Assembly (NCBI RefSeq): GCF_900114155.1
Contig: NZ_FOSC01000001.1
Location: 186,001 to 250,000 of the forward strand
Direction of reading: 5' to 3'
Length of the DNA stretch: 64,000 nt
Source of the DNA: Marinobacter persicus
GTDB lineage: Bacteria > Pseudomonadota > Gammaproteobacteria > Pseudomonadales > Oleiphilaceae
Shown here: positions 1 to 8,107 of the stretch, piece after piece
Position numbering within the stretch: the first letter of the stretch is position 1
Layout: every line of letters begins with the position of its first letter
The notes under the pieces: model-generated
Databases searched by the model: none
What the model saw: only the letters and a program-made list of their open reading frames with translations
Told to the model about the DNA's origin: nothing
Program-made: the position numbers and the translations under genes

Positions 1-431
1 CGGTGTTCCGGGGTGTCTATTACAGTGTGCCATTGGTTGTAGGGTAATGGCAGCAGGCGTTGTTCGATGGTGGCCAGGTATTGTTCCACCAGTTGCCTGT
101 CGCGGCTGATGCCGAGTTTGAAGGCGTCTTCCAGTACCAGGGGCAGCAGTTTGGCCGAGGGCCGGTAGCAGATGATGGGCCCGGTGTAGCCTGCGGCCAG
201 TAGCCAGGGTATGCGGCCCACGTGGTCTATGTGTACGTGGGTGGCGATGAGCGCCTGGATGCCGCCGGTGCCGAAGTCAATTTCCTGGGTGCTGCGTGTG
301 TTGCCGGCTTCCTGGCCCTGGAACAGGCCGCAGTCTACTAGCAGGCTGTTTTCGGGGTTGATGTGGAGTTGGTGGCAGGAGCCGGTTACGCCGGTTTTGG
401 CGCCGTGGTGTTCTATGTTTACGTTTGGCAT
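1..431 (-). CDS. Beta-CASP/MBL-fold metallo-hydrolase, copy 1 (N-terminal part, runs off left edge)
   Basis: Reading leftwards from the ATG at 429-431, the frame is open to base 1 (about 143 residues), so this is the N-terminal third of a longer gene. It carries the zinc-binding HVHIDH motif of the metallo-beta-lactamase fold and is almost identical to residues 4-147 of the gene at 5850-7175 (base 1 corresponds to 6736). Only the first few codons differ: MPNVNIEHH here against MPETTEVQIEHH there. The family comprises RNA-processing or hydrolase enzymes of the CPSF/RNase J-like beta-CASP group; the substrate is unknown. It lies downstream of the EPS-associated MarR gene and its ops site, so it is probably in an RfaH-controlled transcript. 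Whether the copy is intact cannot be seen. Confidence 0.85.
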   Translation of the reverse strand, partial: MPNVNIEHHGAKTGVTGSCHQLHINPENSLLVDCGLFQGQEAGNTRSTQEIDFGTGGIQALIATHVHIDHVGRIPWLLAAGYTGPIICYRPSAKLLPLVLEDAFKLGISRDRQLVEQYLATIEQRLLPLPYNQWHTVIDTPEH

Positions 432-466
432 TTCCTTTGCCCTCTTTACTGATACTGATAAAGATT

Positions 467-561
467 GTTTTTTGCCACGGAATCCACGGAAGGACACGGA
501 AAAAGACAAGGATTAAAAGATTTTTTTGCCACTAAACCCACGAAAGAACACGAAAAAAAGA
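467..561. repeat. Two imperfect tandem copies of a 'TTTTTTGCCAC' type repeat
   Basis: Two similar units of about 40 bases (467-505 and 521-561) each begin with a T run plus GCCAC, contain CCACG and ACACG boxes at the same spacing, and end in an A run. They sit in the 214-base gap between the MBL gene and the MarR gene. Short repeats of this look are scattered through many bacterial genomes, but I cannot assign a named family. The T-run/A-run ends make each unit weakly palindromic. Confidence 0.5.
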
Positions 562-645
562 TTTACTGCGGTAAGACGGTCTTTGTTTTTCTTTCCTGGG
601 TTTCCACCGTGCCGTTCTGGGGGTCAGCTTCATCTCAAGGGTTGC

Positions 646-981
646 TTAGCTGGCATCATGCCCTGAGGCGACGACTTCTTCTTTTAACTGTTCTATCTCC
701 ACCCTAAGCCGCTCATATTCAGCCATCTTGGCCTGCAAGTAATTGGCGGTAAGCCGGGTTTTATTCTCGATACCGCTGGGCGTCAGCAGGTAGGCGTATT
801 GCAGCTTGTTGTCGTTGTTCTTGAAGTTACGTGCCTTTACCCACCCTTTTTCCAGCAGTGCTCGCAAGCAATAGTTGGCTTTGCCCAGGCTAACGCCGAG
901 CTCTCTGGCCATGTCTCGCTGGGAGATGCCGGGGTTTTGTTCAACGAGCCTCAATACCCGGAGGTGAGTGTCTTCATTCAT
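646..981 (-). CDS. EPS-associated MarR-family transcriptional regulator
   Basis: A 111-residue protein with an N-terminal winged helix-turn-helix (about residues 6-60; the recognition-helix region reads ISQRDMARELGVSLGKANY) and a C-terminal coiled-coil-like helix (about 80-105). The length and pattern match the MarR subfamily found at the head of exopolysaccharide clusters (the TIGR04176-like group). It probably tunes expression of the polysaccharide operon it leads; the ligand is unknown. An exact ops element lies 22 bases upstream of the start, so transcription beyond that point probably depends on RfaH. The next gene in the same direction is the MBL copy at 1-431. Assignment is by sequence pattern only. 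Confidence 0.8.
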   Translation of the reverse strand: MNEDTHLRVLRLVEQNPGISQRDMARELGVSLGKANYCLRALLEKGWVKARNFKNNDNKLQYAYLLTPSGIENKTRLTANYLQAKMAEYERLRVEIEQLKEEVVASGHDAS

Positions 982-1003
982 GGGTCACGAACTGAAATTT
1001 GGG

Positions 1004-1015
1004 CACGCTACCGCC
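1004..1015 (-). promoter_or_regulatory. ops element (RfaH recruitment site) in the leader of the EPS MarR gene
   Basis: The minus strand reads GGGCGGTAGCGTGC around this site, containing the 12-base core GGCGGTAGCGTG of the classical ops/JUMPstart element. It lies 22 bases before the start codon of the MarR gene. RfaH binds ops in the non-template strand of a paused transcription complex and acts as an antiterminator for long surface-polysaccharide operons; an RfaH-like gene is present at 31537-32016. Confidence 0.8.
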
Positions 1016-1163
1016 CTACCCTGTTGCAGGCATCATGGACGATAAAGCTGTGACGATTTGTTGCGTTCATTGATTGAACGCATGGATGCTAGTGATTTGG
1101 GGCGTGGGTTGCAACTGGAATTGGGGGAATAAAAAGTAGAAAAAAGCATTAAAACTGTGAAGG

Positions 1164-2036
1164 TCACCCAACGTCAGGCCCCAAATCCTCATCCCCTTCT
1201 CGTAGAGACAAGTAATCCAGGTTGATTTTCATATATTGGGTCAGCTGCGCGACGGTGACGGCACTTTCTCTTTCAGCGTTGCCGGGCAGACTGGAGTGCT
1301 CCGCCAGCGTGAAGCCTTCTTTCTCTTCCAGCTCCTGAATCAGGTCTTCTACCTGTTCTTCGATGGCAAGCCTCTGGGCGTCTGGTGTTTCGTGTTTCAA
1401 CAATGCGAGCAGTGCAAACTCGTAGTTGGCTGCATCTTCCTCAGAAGTATCAAGGTGCAGGTACAAGCCTCTTACGCAGCAGTTACCGTTTTCTGTGGAG
1501 TAAGCACCCAACTTATCGGCGTATTTTTCAAACAGGGGAATGAAGGCATGGTTAAAGCGGTCTGGGAGCGCGGCACGCTGATAGCGGTTTGCCTTCCATG
1601 CGGTCAAAATGCGCAGGTTTTCCGGAGTTAGCTGCGCAATATTCGCGCTTTCCGTATTCGCCTCTAACCATTCCAATAGCTGTCGCTTTGGCACAGTGAC
1701 CGTAGCTCGAACCTTACCCTCATGGTTCTGACCATCAATGTTTATTTGTAGCGTGCGAGAGCTCTTGGCGTACTGGTTACCCGGGAAGAGTTTTTTCGGT
1801 TTGATGGGCGCCAGGGGTAGCAGTTCTATTTCTGGCTCCAGCTCATCTTTCGCAGCGATGTCGCAGTCCTGGCTCTGTACCAGTAGCAAGCAGTCTTTTT
1901 TAAAGCCTTTATCTCGCATTTCAGGATTGGGGCGAAAATGGCACCAGTCTTGCGGATATTCCGGAGCTGCAATGTAACTTCCCTGGCGGATACCCCAATT
2001 GACGAGCAACTGCTTCCCTGTTAAGTCCGTAGTCAT
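1164..2036 (-). CDS. Hypothetical protein with QDCDI motif, third gene of a coupled cassette
   Basis: A 290-residue soluble protein with no signal peptide or membrane segment. Residues about 50-62 contain a conserved-looking VQSQDCDIA stretch, and the C-terminal third is acidic and helical. I do not recognise a named domain. Its ATG overlaps the stop of the upstream HTH gene as TGATG (one shared base), so translation is coupled. With the HTH gene and the TIGR04255 gene it forms a three-gene minus-strand operon in an accessory region beside a toxin gene, which would suit a defence or toxin-like module, but no catalytic motif supports that. Confidence 0.6.
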   Translation of the reverse strand: MTTDLTGKQLLVNWGIRQGSYIAAPEYPQDWCHFRPNPEMRDKGFKKDCLLLVQSQDCDIAAKDELEPEIELLPLAPIKPKKLFPGNQYAKSSRTLQINIDGQNHEGKVRATVTVPKRQLLEWLEANTESANIAQLTPENLRILTAWKANRYQRAALPDRFNHAFIPLFEKYADKLGAYSTENGNCCVRGLYLHLDTSEEDAANYEFALLALLKHETPDAQRLAIEEQVEDLIQELEEKEGFTLAEHSSLPGNAERESAVTVAQLTQYMKINLDYLSLREGDEDLGPDVG

Positions 2037-2677
2037 CAGCAGTGCCGTGTCAGCTCATCCAGAGTGCTTTGATGGTGCTTTGCCGGTGCGGCGCTATCCA
2101 TTTGTTCCACCAGCTGGTGGGCCAGCGCTTTCAGTTGCTCCAGGTCTGGTTTTTTCTGCTTTAACAACGACAACAAGGTTTCACCTTGCTCGTTCGCAAC
2201 TCGTTTGGCCAAAGCACCAGGGCTGGCTGGGAAAATATGCCCCAGCTCGCTGATTTGTTTATCAACTTCCTGTAGGCGCTTCCAATTCGCATCGCTCGAT
2301 TGATCTTTCTGTTTTTTGTAGTTGTAGAGCGTTTGCCGAGACACGCCATACACAGTTGCCAGGTCTTTCAGGCTGAGGCCGGTCACGGTTTGCGCATGAG
2401 TAATCATGCTAGCGGCGGTGATACTCGCACTGCCGTTCTGCGCTTCACTGGCGACTAGCCTTTTGGTGAACACATGTACAGTGGAAACCGCATTATTAGC
2501 GGCGTCAGAAACTACCCGCACACTTTCCCAATCTGACTTTGGAGCCTCCCACTCTGGCCAGCTTGGCTGGTCAGTAGCCAAGGTGCTGAGTGGAGGCGCT
2601 CCGGCAACCACTTGCTGATCCTGAGAATGGTAGGTGCTCAACAGCATTGCTTCTGCAGGCATGTCGGCGGCAAGCAT
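2036..2677 (-). CDS. Helix-turn-helix DNA-binding protein
   Basis: A 213-residue protein. The N-terminal 80 residues are low in motif content. Residues about 95-125 form a helix-turn-helix (LKDLATVYGVSRQTLYNYKK) resembling phage- and transposase-type HTHs, followed by a helical C-terminal region. The start is supported by AAGGAG about seven bases upstream of the ATG. It lies 12 bases downstream of the TIGR04255 gene and overlaps the next gene by one base. It probably regulates the cassette or acts as its DNA-binding subunit; no other function can be inferred. Confidence 0.65.
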   Translation of the reverse strand: MLAADMPAEAMLLSTYHSQDQQVVAGAPPLSTLATDQPSWPEWEAPKSDWESVRVVSDAANNAVSTVHVFTKRLVASEAQNGSASITAASMITHAQTVTGLSLKDLATVYGVSRQTLYNYKKQKDQSSDANWKRLQEVDKQISELGHIFPASPGALAKRVANEQGETLLSLLKQKKPDLEQLKALAHQLVEQMDSAAPAKHHQSTLDELTRHC

Positions 2678-2689
2678 GATTGGCTCCTT

Positions 2690-3562
2690 TTAGGTCCAAC
2701 TGGCTATGGCAGTTTCGGTGGTGACTTCCCGGAATACGCTACTACAAGTTGCCTGGAGCTCCCGAAACTTGCCCAAGATATCAAACTCCTGTAACTGCGG
2801 GCTTTGCTGGAGCTGGCATATGTGCTGAGTATCGAGAATACCGTAGGTTTCAGTGGGTATGTTCCACCAATGCTCTTTTGCCTGAATACTTAGGCCACAG
2901 CGCTTGTCGTGCTCGGCGAGGTGGTCTGGCAGCACCTTTGTCAGGCCTCGGTTATTAACCGGAACTTCCTCAAACGCCACTCTCAATCTTTGGTCAGGTG
3001 CGGTTTCCACCAAGCGGAAGCTGCTACCAAACAGGAATTTCTGATCTTGCACGGCGGCTAATTGCGGCGGGCATATTTCCGGGGTGACTAGCTCACCCAT
3101 TGTCTGGTTACCCGCTGGAACGATCAGGTCTACGTAATTGAGGGCGACACCTTTCAGGGCCGTTTTACCGAGTTGAGGCAGGCAATGTTTGAAAATGCCC
3201 AGTAATTGCTCCAACAGAGCGAAAAATTCTTCTTTACCCTGGTAGTCCGTGACTTTAAGAATCAAGCGGCCGGTGCCTTCCACCTGGTTCTGGGTAAACT
3301 CCACCAACCTGGTTTTACCCGCGTTGCGAAACACCAACCTTTTTATTTGGGTGACTTTCTGCTCCGTTTGCTGCTCAGATTCGGGAGCGGAAACCACTAC
3401 CTCTACAGCTTGGCGAATTGTGTCAATCCGTTCCGGGAACCCGGCATCCAGCAACTCTGAGTGCAGGCGCTCAATCACATCTGAGGCGGGCTCAGGCAGA
3501 CGCGAGAAGCTTATGTCGGCGACCACGTGCACCAGGGGTGCGTTTTTCATCACAGGTGTCAT
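2690..3562 (-). CDS. TIGR04255 family protein
   Basis: A 290-residue protein starting MTPVMKNAPLVHVVADISFS. The N-terminal APLVHVVADISFSRLP pattern, length and internal layout match the sporadically distributed TIGR04255 family, whose function is unknown. The ATG at 3548-3550 is an alternative start; neither has a good Shine-Dalgarno. It is the first gene of a tight three-gene minus-strand set with an HTH protein and a QDCDI protein. The patchy distribution of the family and the neighbouring toxin gene suggest a mobile accessory role. Confidence 0.65.
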   Translation of the reverse strand: MTPVMKNAPLVHVVADISFSRLPEPASDVIERLHSELLDAGFPERIDTIRQAVEVVVSAPESEQQTEQKVTQIKRLVFRNAGKTRLVEFTQNQVEGTGRLILKVTDYQGKEEFFALLEQLLGIFKHCLPQLGKTALKGVALNYVDLIVPAGNQTMGELVTPEICPPQLAAVQDQKFLFGSSFRLVETAPDQRLRVAFEEVPVNNRGLTKVLPDHLAEHDKRCGLSIQAKEHWWNIPTETYGILDTQHICQLQQSPQLQEFDILGKFRELQATCSSVFREVTTETAIASWT

Positions 3563-3656
3563 AACAGGCTATCTTTGGTTGCGGTGGGCACAACTTTACA
3601 CGTTTTTTGACAGTTTAGCACTTGATGGCGCTTATAGCCGGGCGGGCGCTGCATGA

Positions 3657-3773
3657 TTACCTGCTTGAATCAGCTTTTTCGTCAAATTCATGTCGCAACC
3701 GCTCATCTTCGTGAGCCATTGTGGACCACTCCCACTGGTGATCATCGCTCTTCCAGATAACCGCTCGGTTCAT
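3657..3773 (-). CDS. Possible small acidic protein (38 residues)
   Basis: A short open frame running from ATG at 3773 to TAA at 3657 encodes 38 residues rich in charged and tryptophan residues (WKSDDHQWEWS near the N-terminus). It sits in the 227-base gap between the membrane-protein gene and the TIGR04255 gene, on the same strand, 16 bases after the upstream stop. It may be a real small gene or a remnant; there is no homology argument, and support comes only from position and amino-acid composition. Confidence 0.25.
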   Translation of the reverse strand: MNRAVIWKSDDHQWEWSTMAHEDERLRHEFDEKADSSR

Positions 3774-3789
3774 CAGTTTTGTAGAGGAT

Positions 3790-4722
3790 TTATAATGCCC
3801 CAATTCTTCCAGCCTCATGATCCATATAAATCGGGTTAGACACAGATTTCCAGCCGTTAATGCCCTCCACCACGTCGTATACCAGGTCGCTCAGGGCTGC
3901 ATAGTAATCCGGATTCACCACGTAACCATTCAGTGGCTCTGCGCTTGGTTGCGTGTCGAGGATCGGCTTGACGTCTAGTGTTACCGATTCGCCTGTCCCC
4001 AGGTTGTCAAAAATCAACGCGCATAGATCTTCCTGGACGATTTCAGTTCGAAACCCGTGAAGCTTCACACTGGACTTGAGAAAGACGTCATGATGAAGGG
4101 CGAGGAAAGCTTCGAGCATTTTGACCACTTCAATAAGGTAGATAATGGCTCTAACCTGGCTGTCACTCAGCCGTTCCATGATGAAGGCATTGGAGAGTAC
4201 ACCCTCAAGCCGGTTTAGTTCATCGCGCAGTGACAGGTCGGTCAGTTGAAATGCCAGATAACGCCCATCTACCAGGGCTTCAAATATACTTTCCCGTTCA
4301 AAGTCCAACAGGTTATCGATATCAGGCTTTACGTTTTCGGCTTCCTCTTCCTGAACGTAGATTTTGAGGTTCTCAATGTCTTCATCGTCAATCAGGAATC
4401 TGCCACTTTCGAAATATGCGAATGCGCCGCCGACTAACAGCTCAAGCTTTGATTTGACGGCTCTGATGCTTACTCGCATCTGGTTTTCCGCAAACTCGTA
4501 CACGCTGTTGTTGAGCTTGCGGTGGGATTTCTCTTGCCAGATTTCGTAGAAGATGAAAGCCAGCGGAATAGAGACCAAACCGCCACCGATGCCGATTACC
4601 AGGCTTTTGAAGTCGCCTTGGAGCCAGGTTACGGCCAATCCGTAAAGACCAAAACCGGCGACAATGACGAGCAGCTTTGGCCAGAGGTTGTGGATTGCGG
4701 TTCTTAGTTTGGTTTGGGGCAT
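3790..4722 (-). CDS. Hypothetical protein with two N-terminal membrane helices
   Basis: A 310-residue protein. Residues about 12-32 and 40-60 are hydrophobic (LLVIVAGFGLYGLAVTWL; LVIGIGGGLVSIPLAFIFY), consistent with a membrane hairpin. The remaining 250 residues are soluble and acidic, with likely coiled-coil segments. No family is recognised. It lies 137 bases downstream of the zeta-toxin gene on the same strand. Membrane proteins of this layout occur in accessory regions; nothing in the sequence gives a catalytic role. Confidence 0.55.
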   Translation of the reverse strand: MPQTKLRTAIHNLWPKLLVIVAGFGLYGLAVTWLQGDFKSLVIGIGGGLVSIPLAFIFYEIWQEKSHRKLNNSVYEFAENQMRVSIRAVKSKLELLVGGAFAYFESGRFLIDDEDIENLKIYVQEEEAENVKPDIDNLLDFERESIFEALVDGRYLAFQLTDLSLRDELNRLEGVLSNAFIMERLSDSQVRAIIYLIEVVKMLEAFLALHHDVFLKSSVKLHGFRTEIVQEDLCALIFDNLGTGESVTLDVKPILDTQPSAEPLNGYVVNPDYYAALSDLVYDVVEGINGWKSVSNPIYMDHEAGRIGAL

Positions 4723-4859
4723 TGGGTGTGCACGTATTCACGCAGCGCGGTGAAAAAACTCCTTTCAATGAGTCTAAGGGCTAGAAATATAAGATGCACC
4801 CCTCTGACTATAATGTTTTTAAAGCTGATAAGGCCTGCTTATCCGGGTCTAATCCAGCA

Positions 4860-5549
4860 CTACAAACTTGCAATCCGCACCTTTTCTCTCGGCCATTTCT
4901 TTAACAAATGCTCAACAAACCAGGTTGGCTCTACCTGATTAAACTGCTTTTCGAAAATGTCGAGGTAGCCATCTGGAGTGATTTCGGAGAAATGCAGGTG
5001 TCGCTGGCTGGAGTTGTCAAAGAAGTACACCCTTCTGCATTTTCGGGCCATTTCACACAACAAGCTCAGGCTGCGATGGTATCGACCAAGAATTTTGTCT
5101 TCAGGTACTGGGTGTCCGCCAGATTCCACACGCTGCGCCACCCTTGCTTTATTGATATCCGGGTCCGAGGTGCAGATGTAGTACAGATAAGGCTCAAACC
5201 CTGATTCGATTGCCTTATCCACAAAATCCAGGTGACTTTTGTGGCTCATCACTGATTCGTACGTCAGCGAGAGATTGTAGGCCAGCCAGTCCTCACGCAA
5301 TCCTGTGGCGATGCTCTGTGCCATGATAACAGCGAGATAGCGCTCAACTTCCACCGAGAAATCCTGGCTGTTCTGGCCAATGCCAAGTTCTTGATTGGTG
5401 CGTTTTAGGGTTGAGTTGAGGCTTATGTGGCGGGCGATGTCATCAGGATTGATGTACTGCCCTACTGGCACTTTGTTTTTTACTAGAGTTTTAAGCAGTG
5501 TTGTTTTGCCAGCCCCGTTTGGGCCGGCGATGAGCCTTATCCGTGGCAC
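4860..5549 (-). CDS. Zeta-toxin-like P-loop kinase
   Basis: A 229-residue protein with a P-loop close to the N-terminus (AGPNGAGKTTLLKTL, about residues 8-22), the INPDDIA motif after it, and a later RYHRSL segment, the typical pattern of zeta-toxin-family ATPases that phosphorylate UDP-sugar peptidoglycan precursors (family knowledge) or related substrates. Its start overlaps the end of the upstream small gene (5537-5803) by 13 bases, the usual arrangement for an antitoxin-toxin pair. The frame is intact, so it is presumably functional, but some members of this family have non-toxic roles. Confidence 0.75.
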   Translation of the reverse strand: MPRIRLIAGPNGAGKTTLLKTLVKNKVPVGQYINPDDIARHISLNSTLKRTNQELGIGQNSQDFSVEVERYLAVIMAQSIATGLREDWLAYNLSLTYESVMSHKSHLDFVDKAIESGFEPYLYYICTSDPDINKARVAQRVESGGHPVPEDKILGRYHRSLSLLCEMARKCRRVYFFDNSSQRHLHFSEITPDGYLDIFEKQFNQVEPTWFVEHLLKKWPREKVRIASL

Positions 5550-5803
5550 AGGTACTCCCTCAGGTCGAACTTTTCCTTGTTCTGCAGTTTCTTGACCACG
5601 GTTACTTCGTGATCCGGGTCTTCGCGAACGAGCTGTCCGTCTTTCATGTATACAACAGAGATGCCGGCTTCAAACGACTCACCTATCGCGTTACGTGACG
5701 CCAGTTGGGCATAACGCAGTAATTTTCGATTATCGTCAAAGGCGTTGATTCGGTTGTGTTTGCGTATTTTGGTCACGGTTTGTTTTTCCTTGCAGGTACT
5801 CAT
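5537..5803 (-). CDS. Small protein upstream of the zeta-like toxin, candidate antitoxin
   Basis: An 88-residue charged protein starting MSTCKEKQ; a longer reading from 5839 is possible, but the internal ATG gives a more usual size. It has no epsilon-antitoxin signature that I can recognise. Its C-terminus (EYLCHG) overlaps the toxin-gene start by 13 bases, so the two are translationally coupled. By position it is the best candidate for the cognate antitoxin or partner; no biochemical role can be read from the sequence. Confidence 0.5.
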   Translation of the reverse strand: MSTCKEKQTVTKIRKHNRINAFDDNRKLLRYAQLASRNAIGESFEAGISVVYMKDGQLVREDPDHEVTVVKKLQNKEKFDLREYLCHG

Positions 5804-5849
5804 TTGAACACCTCCAGTCACATCAATTCTCAAGAGCATACGCCTTTGG

Positions 5850-7175
5850 CTATTTGTTCGCCAGCTTTGCTCGCAGGGCCTGTTTGGCGTGTTCTTCGCC
5901 GTGCACCAGCCGTATGTCTTCCGGCCTGCGCCTCATACCCTTAATAAAGTTCACCAACCCCTGCTGGTCAGCATGCGCGGAGTAGCCACCAATGGTTTCC
6001 ACTCTGGCGCGGATAGTGTGTTTTTCGTCATCCAGCCATACGTAACCGTTATCTGGCCCGTACCGTTGTATGTCTCGGCCCGGAGTGCCTTCGGCTTGAT
6101 AGCCCACAAACAGCACATCATGCCTTTCGTCGTTCAGCATCGCCTTGAGGTAATTGACGATGCGCCCGGCGTTGCACATGCCGCTGCCGGCGATAACGAT
6201 GGCCGGGCGGGCACTGCGGGCCAGGTGGTGGACCATTTTCAGGTGTTCGTGGTGGCCTTCCACGGTTAACAGGTTGTCGAAGCCCAGCGGTTTGCGGCCC
6301 TGTTGCAGCCGGGCGTGGGCTTCTTCGTCCCAGTAGGGCTGCAGTTCGCGGTAGGCGGCGGTGAATTTGGCCGCCAGTGGCGAGTCGAGTATTACGGGCA
6401 GTTCGTCGCTGATGATTTCTTCGAGTTCGTACAGCAGTTCCTGCGTTCTGCCGATGCTGAAGGCCGGGATAAGTACGGTGCCCTGGTTTTGCAGGGCGCG
6501 GTCTATGGCGGCGTTCAGGCGGTGTTTTCGGTCTTCCCGGCTTTCGTGGTTGCGGTCGCCGTAGGTGCTTTCGAGGACCAGTACGTCGGCTTTCTCTGGC
6601 GGCTCTGGCGCTGGCAGCAGTGGCGTGTGGCTGGCGCCCAGGTCGCCGCTGAAGACGATGCGGGTGCCGTTGTGGTCTACCTCTACATAGGCGGAGCCGA
6701 GTATATGGCCGGCCCGCTGCAGGCGTATGCTTACCCGGTGTTCCGGGGTGTCTATTACGGTGTGCCATTGGTTGTAGGGTAATGGCAGCAGGCGTTGTTC
6801 GATGGTGGCCAGGTATTGTTCCACCAGTTGCCTGTCGCGGCTGATGCCGAGTTTGAAGGCGTCTTCCAGTACCAGGGGCAGCAGTTTGGCCGAGGGCCGG
6901 GAGCAGATGATGGGCCCGGTGTAGCCGGCGGCCAGTAGCCAGGGTATGCGGCCCACGTGGTCTATGTGTACGTGGGTGGCGATGAGCGCCTGGATGCCTT
7001 CGGTGCTGAAGTCAATTTCCTGGGTGTTGCGTGTGTTGCCGGCTTCCTGGCCCTGGAACAGGCCGCAGTCTATTAGCAGGCTGATCTCGGGGTTGATGTG
7101 CAGTTGGTGGCAGGAGCCGGTTACGCCGGTTTTGGCGCCGTGGTGTTCTATTTGGACTTCTGTTGTTTCTGGCAT
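5850..7175 (-). CDS. Beta-CASP/MBL-fold metallo-hydrolase, copy 2 (complete)
   Basis: A 441-residue protein. The MBL domain has HVHIDHVG (about residue 65), a GHILGS motif, SGDLG, and STYGDR at the beta-CASP boundary; the C-terminal part has GSGMCNAGR and the final SAHAD and HGE motifs. These are the metal ligands and beta-CASP motifs of the CPSF73/RNase J-like group, so it is probably a zinc-dependent nuclease or related hydrolase. The start chosen is the ATG at 7175, which is conserved in the partial copy at 431; an in-frame ATG at 7226 is less likely. It follows wzz on the same strand, so it lies in an ops-headed operon. A different paralogue is at 33611-34972. Confidence 0.85.
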   Translation of the reverse strand: MPETTEVQIEHHGAKTGVTGSCHQLHINPEISLLIDCGLFQGQEAGNTRNTQEIDFSTEGIQALIATHVHIDHVGRIPWLLAAGYTGPIICSRPSAKLLPLVLEDAFKLGISRDRQLVEQYLATIEQRLLPLPYNQWHTVIDTPEHRVSIRLQRAGHILGSAYVEVDHNGTRIVFSGDLGASHTPLLPAPEPPEKADVLVLESTYGDRNHESREDRKHRLNAAIDRALQNQGTVLIPAFSIGRTQELLYELEEIISDELPVILDSPLAAKFTAAYRELQPYWDEEAHARLQQGRKPLGFDNLLTVEGHHEHLKMVHHLARSARPAIVIAGSGMCNAGRIVNYLKAMLNDERHDVLFVGYQAEGTPGRDIQRYGPDNGYVWLDDEKHTIRARVETIGGYSAHADQQGLVNFIKGMRRRPEDIRLVHGEEHAKQALRAKLANK

Positions 7176-7236
7176 TTCCTTTTGCCTCTTTTTGGTGCTT
7201 CCTGTTGGTTTTTCTGTTCGGTGCATCCTGTTGGAT

Positions 7237-7270
7237 GGGGTCAGCCCCCTGAAAGGCGGGGTCTGACCCC
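7237..7270. repeat. GGGGTC-type palindrome between wzz and the MBL gene
   Basis: An inverted repeat with arms GGGGTCAGCCCC and GGGGTCTGACCCC separated by nine bases. It shares the GGGGTC/GACCCC core with the palindromes in the 31-40 kb region and with the one inside coaE at 46561-46590. It sits in the 120-base gap between wzz and the MBL gene. Confidence 0.6.
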
Positions 7271-7295
7271 GTGAGGGCCGTGACTCTTTCGTCCC

Positions 7296-8081
7296 TCAGG
7301 CTTTTTCTTTCATTGCCTGGCGGACCTGGCTGGCGAATTCGGCCATGAAGGCGGCGAATATGCCGAGCATGAGGCCGAGTACGATGGCCAGGGCAAGGAT
7401 GAGCTTTTTGCTGGTGCCTTTGTTTTCCAGGCTTTCGCGGGCGACTACCAGGGTTTCGGCGGGCTTGAGGGATTCAAGCTGGGCCTGTACATCAACCTGC
7501 TCTTGTATGGTTTGTGCGAGTGCTTCGCCGGCTACGTCCTGGCTGCTTAGGCGCTCCAGGGTGTTGCTGATGGACTCCAGGCGTTTCTCCAGCACTCGTT
7601 GCTGGCGTTTGAGCAGTTCAGACTGGCGCTGGGTGATTTTTTCTACCAGTTGCTGATGAACTGTCTCTACCTCACCCGCGTTTTCTGGTGACGTCTCGGT
7701 AGACAGCTTGATCAGCGTGGTTTCTTTGGGATTGCTGGCGTTGATACGGATCGGAAGCCTTTCGCCTTCAGTTTCCGCGTAGACCGCCTGCAACTCCGGG
7801 TACCAGCGGTTTTCAATAGCCGCTATAACCGTGGCGGGTTGTTCCAGCGGCTCCCGGCTTTCTTCTCCCTGCTGTTCACCCAGTTGAATCAGCGTGCTGT
7901 ATTCCTTTACTTCACCCACAAAGACCAAAGCATACGCCGCTGCCAGTACCACCACGGAAACAACCACGGCATAAAACACCCGCCTACGACGGATAAAAGT
8001 GGTGGCCAAGTCTACCAGGCTGATCTCGTCGTCGTAGTACGGTTGCTGAGGCTGTTGCGGCTGCTGGTTGTTCTCGTTCAT
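7296..8081 (-). CDS. Wzz/chain-length-determinant-like polysaccharide co-polymerase
   Basis: A 261-residue inner-membrane protein. A proline/glutamine-rich N-terminus and the motif ISLVDLATTFIRRR precede a first membrane helix (about residues 36-56); a long periplasmic coiled-coil-rich domain (about 60-225) is followed by a second membrane helix (about 228-248). This is the Wzz architecture, in which the protein sets the length of surface polysaccharide chains. No cytoplasmic kinase domain is present. It is the first gene after the ops site at 8108-8119, so RfaH-dependent elongation is expected. Wzy and glycosyltransferase genes are not in this window. Confidence 0.8.
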   Translation of the reverse strand: MNENNQQPQQPQQPYYDDEISLVDLATTFIRRRRVFYAVVVSVVVLAAAYALVFVGEVKEYSTLIQLGEQQGEESREPLEQPATVIAAIENRWYPELQAVYAETEGERLPIRINASNPKETTLIKLSTETSPENAGEVETVHQQLVEKITQRQSELLKRQQRVLEKRLESISNTLERLSSQDVAGEALAQTIQEQVDVQAQLESLKPAETLVVARESLENKGTSKKLILALAIVLGLMLGIFAAFMAEFASQVRQAMKEKA

Positions 8082-8107
8082 CGGTTTCCCTGTAATTGCC
8101 TGTTTTC

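Noticed and set aside
1046..1131. Plus-strand fragment encoding about 28 residues ending LGRGLQLELGE-stop
   Set aside because: It looks like a gene tail, but no start or upstream frame exists and I cannot identify the parent; too short to support as a pseudogene.
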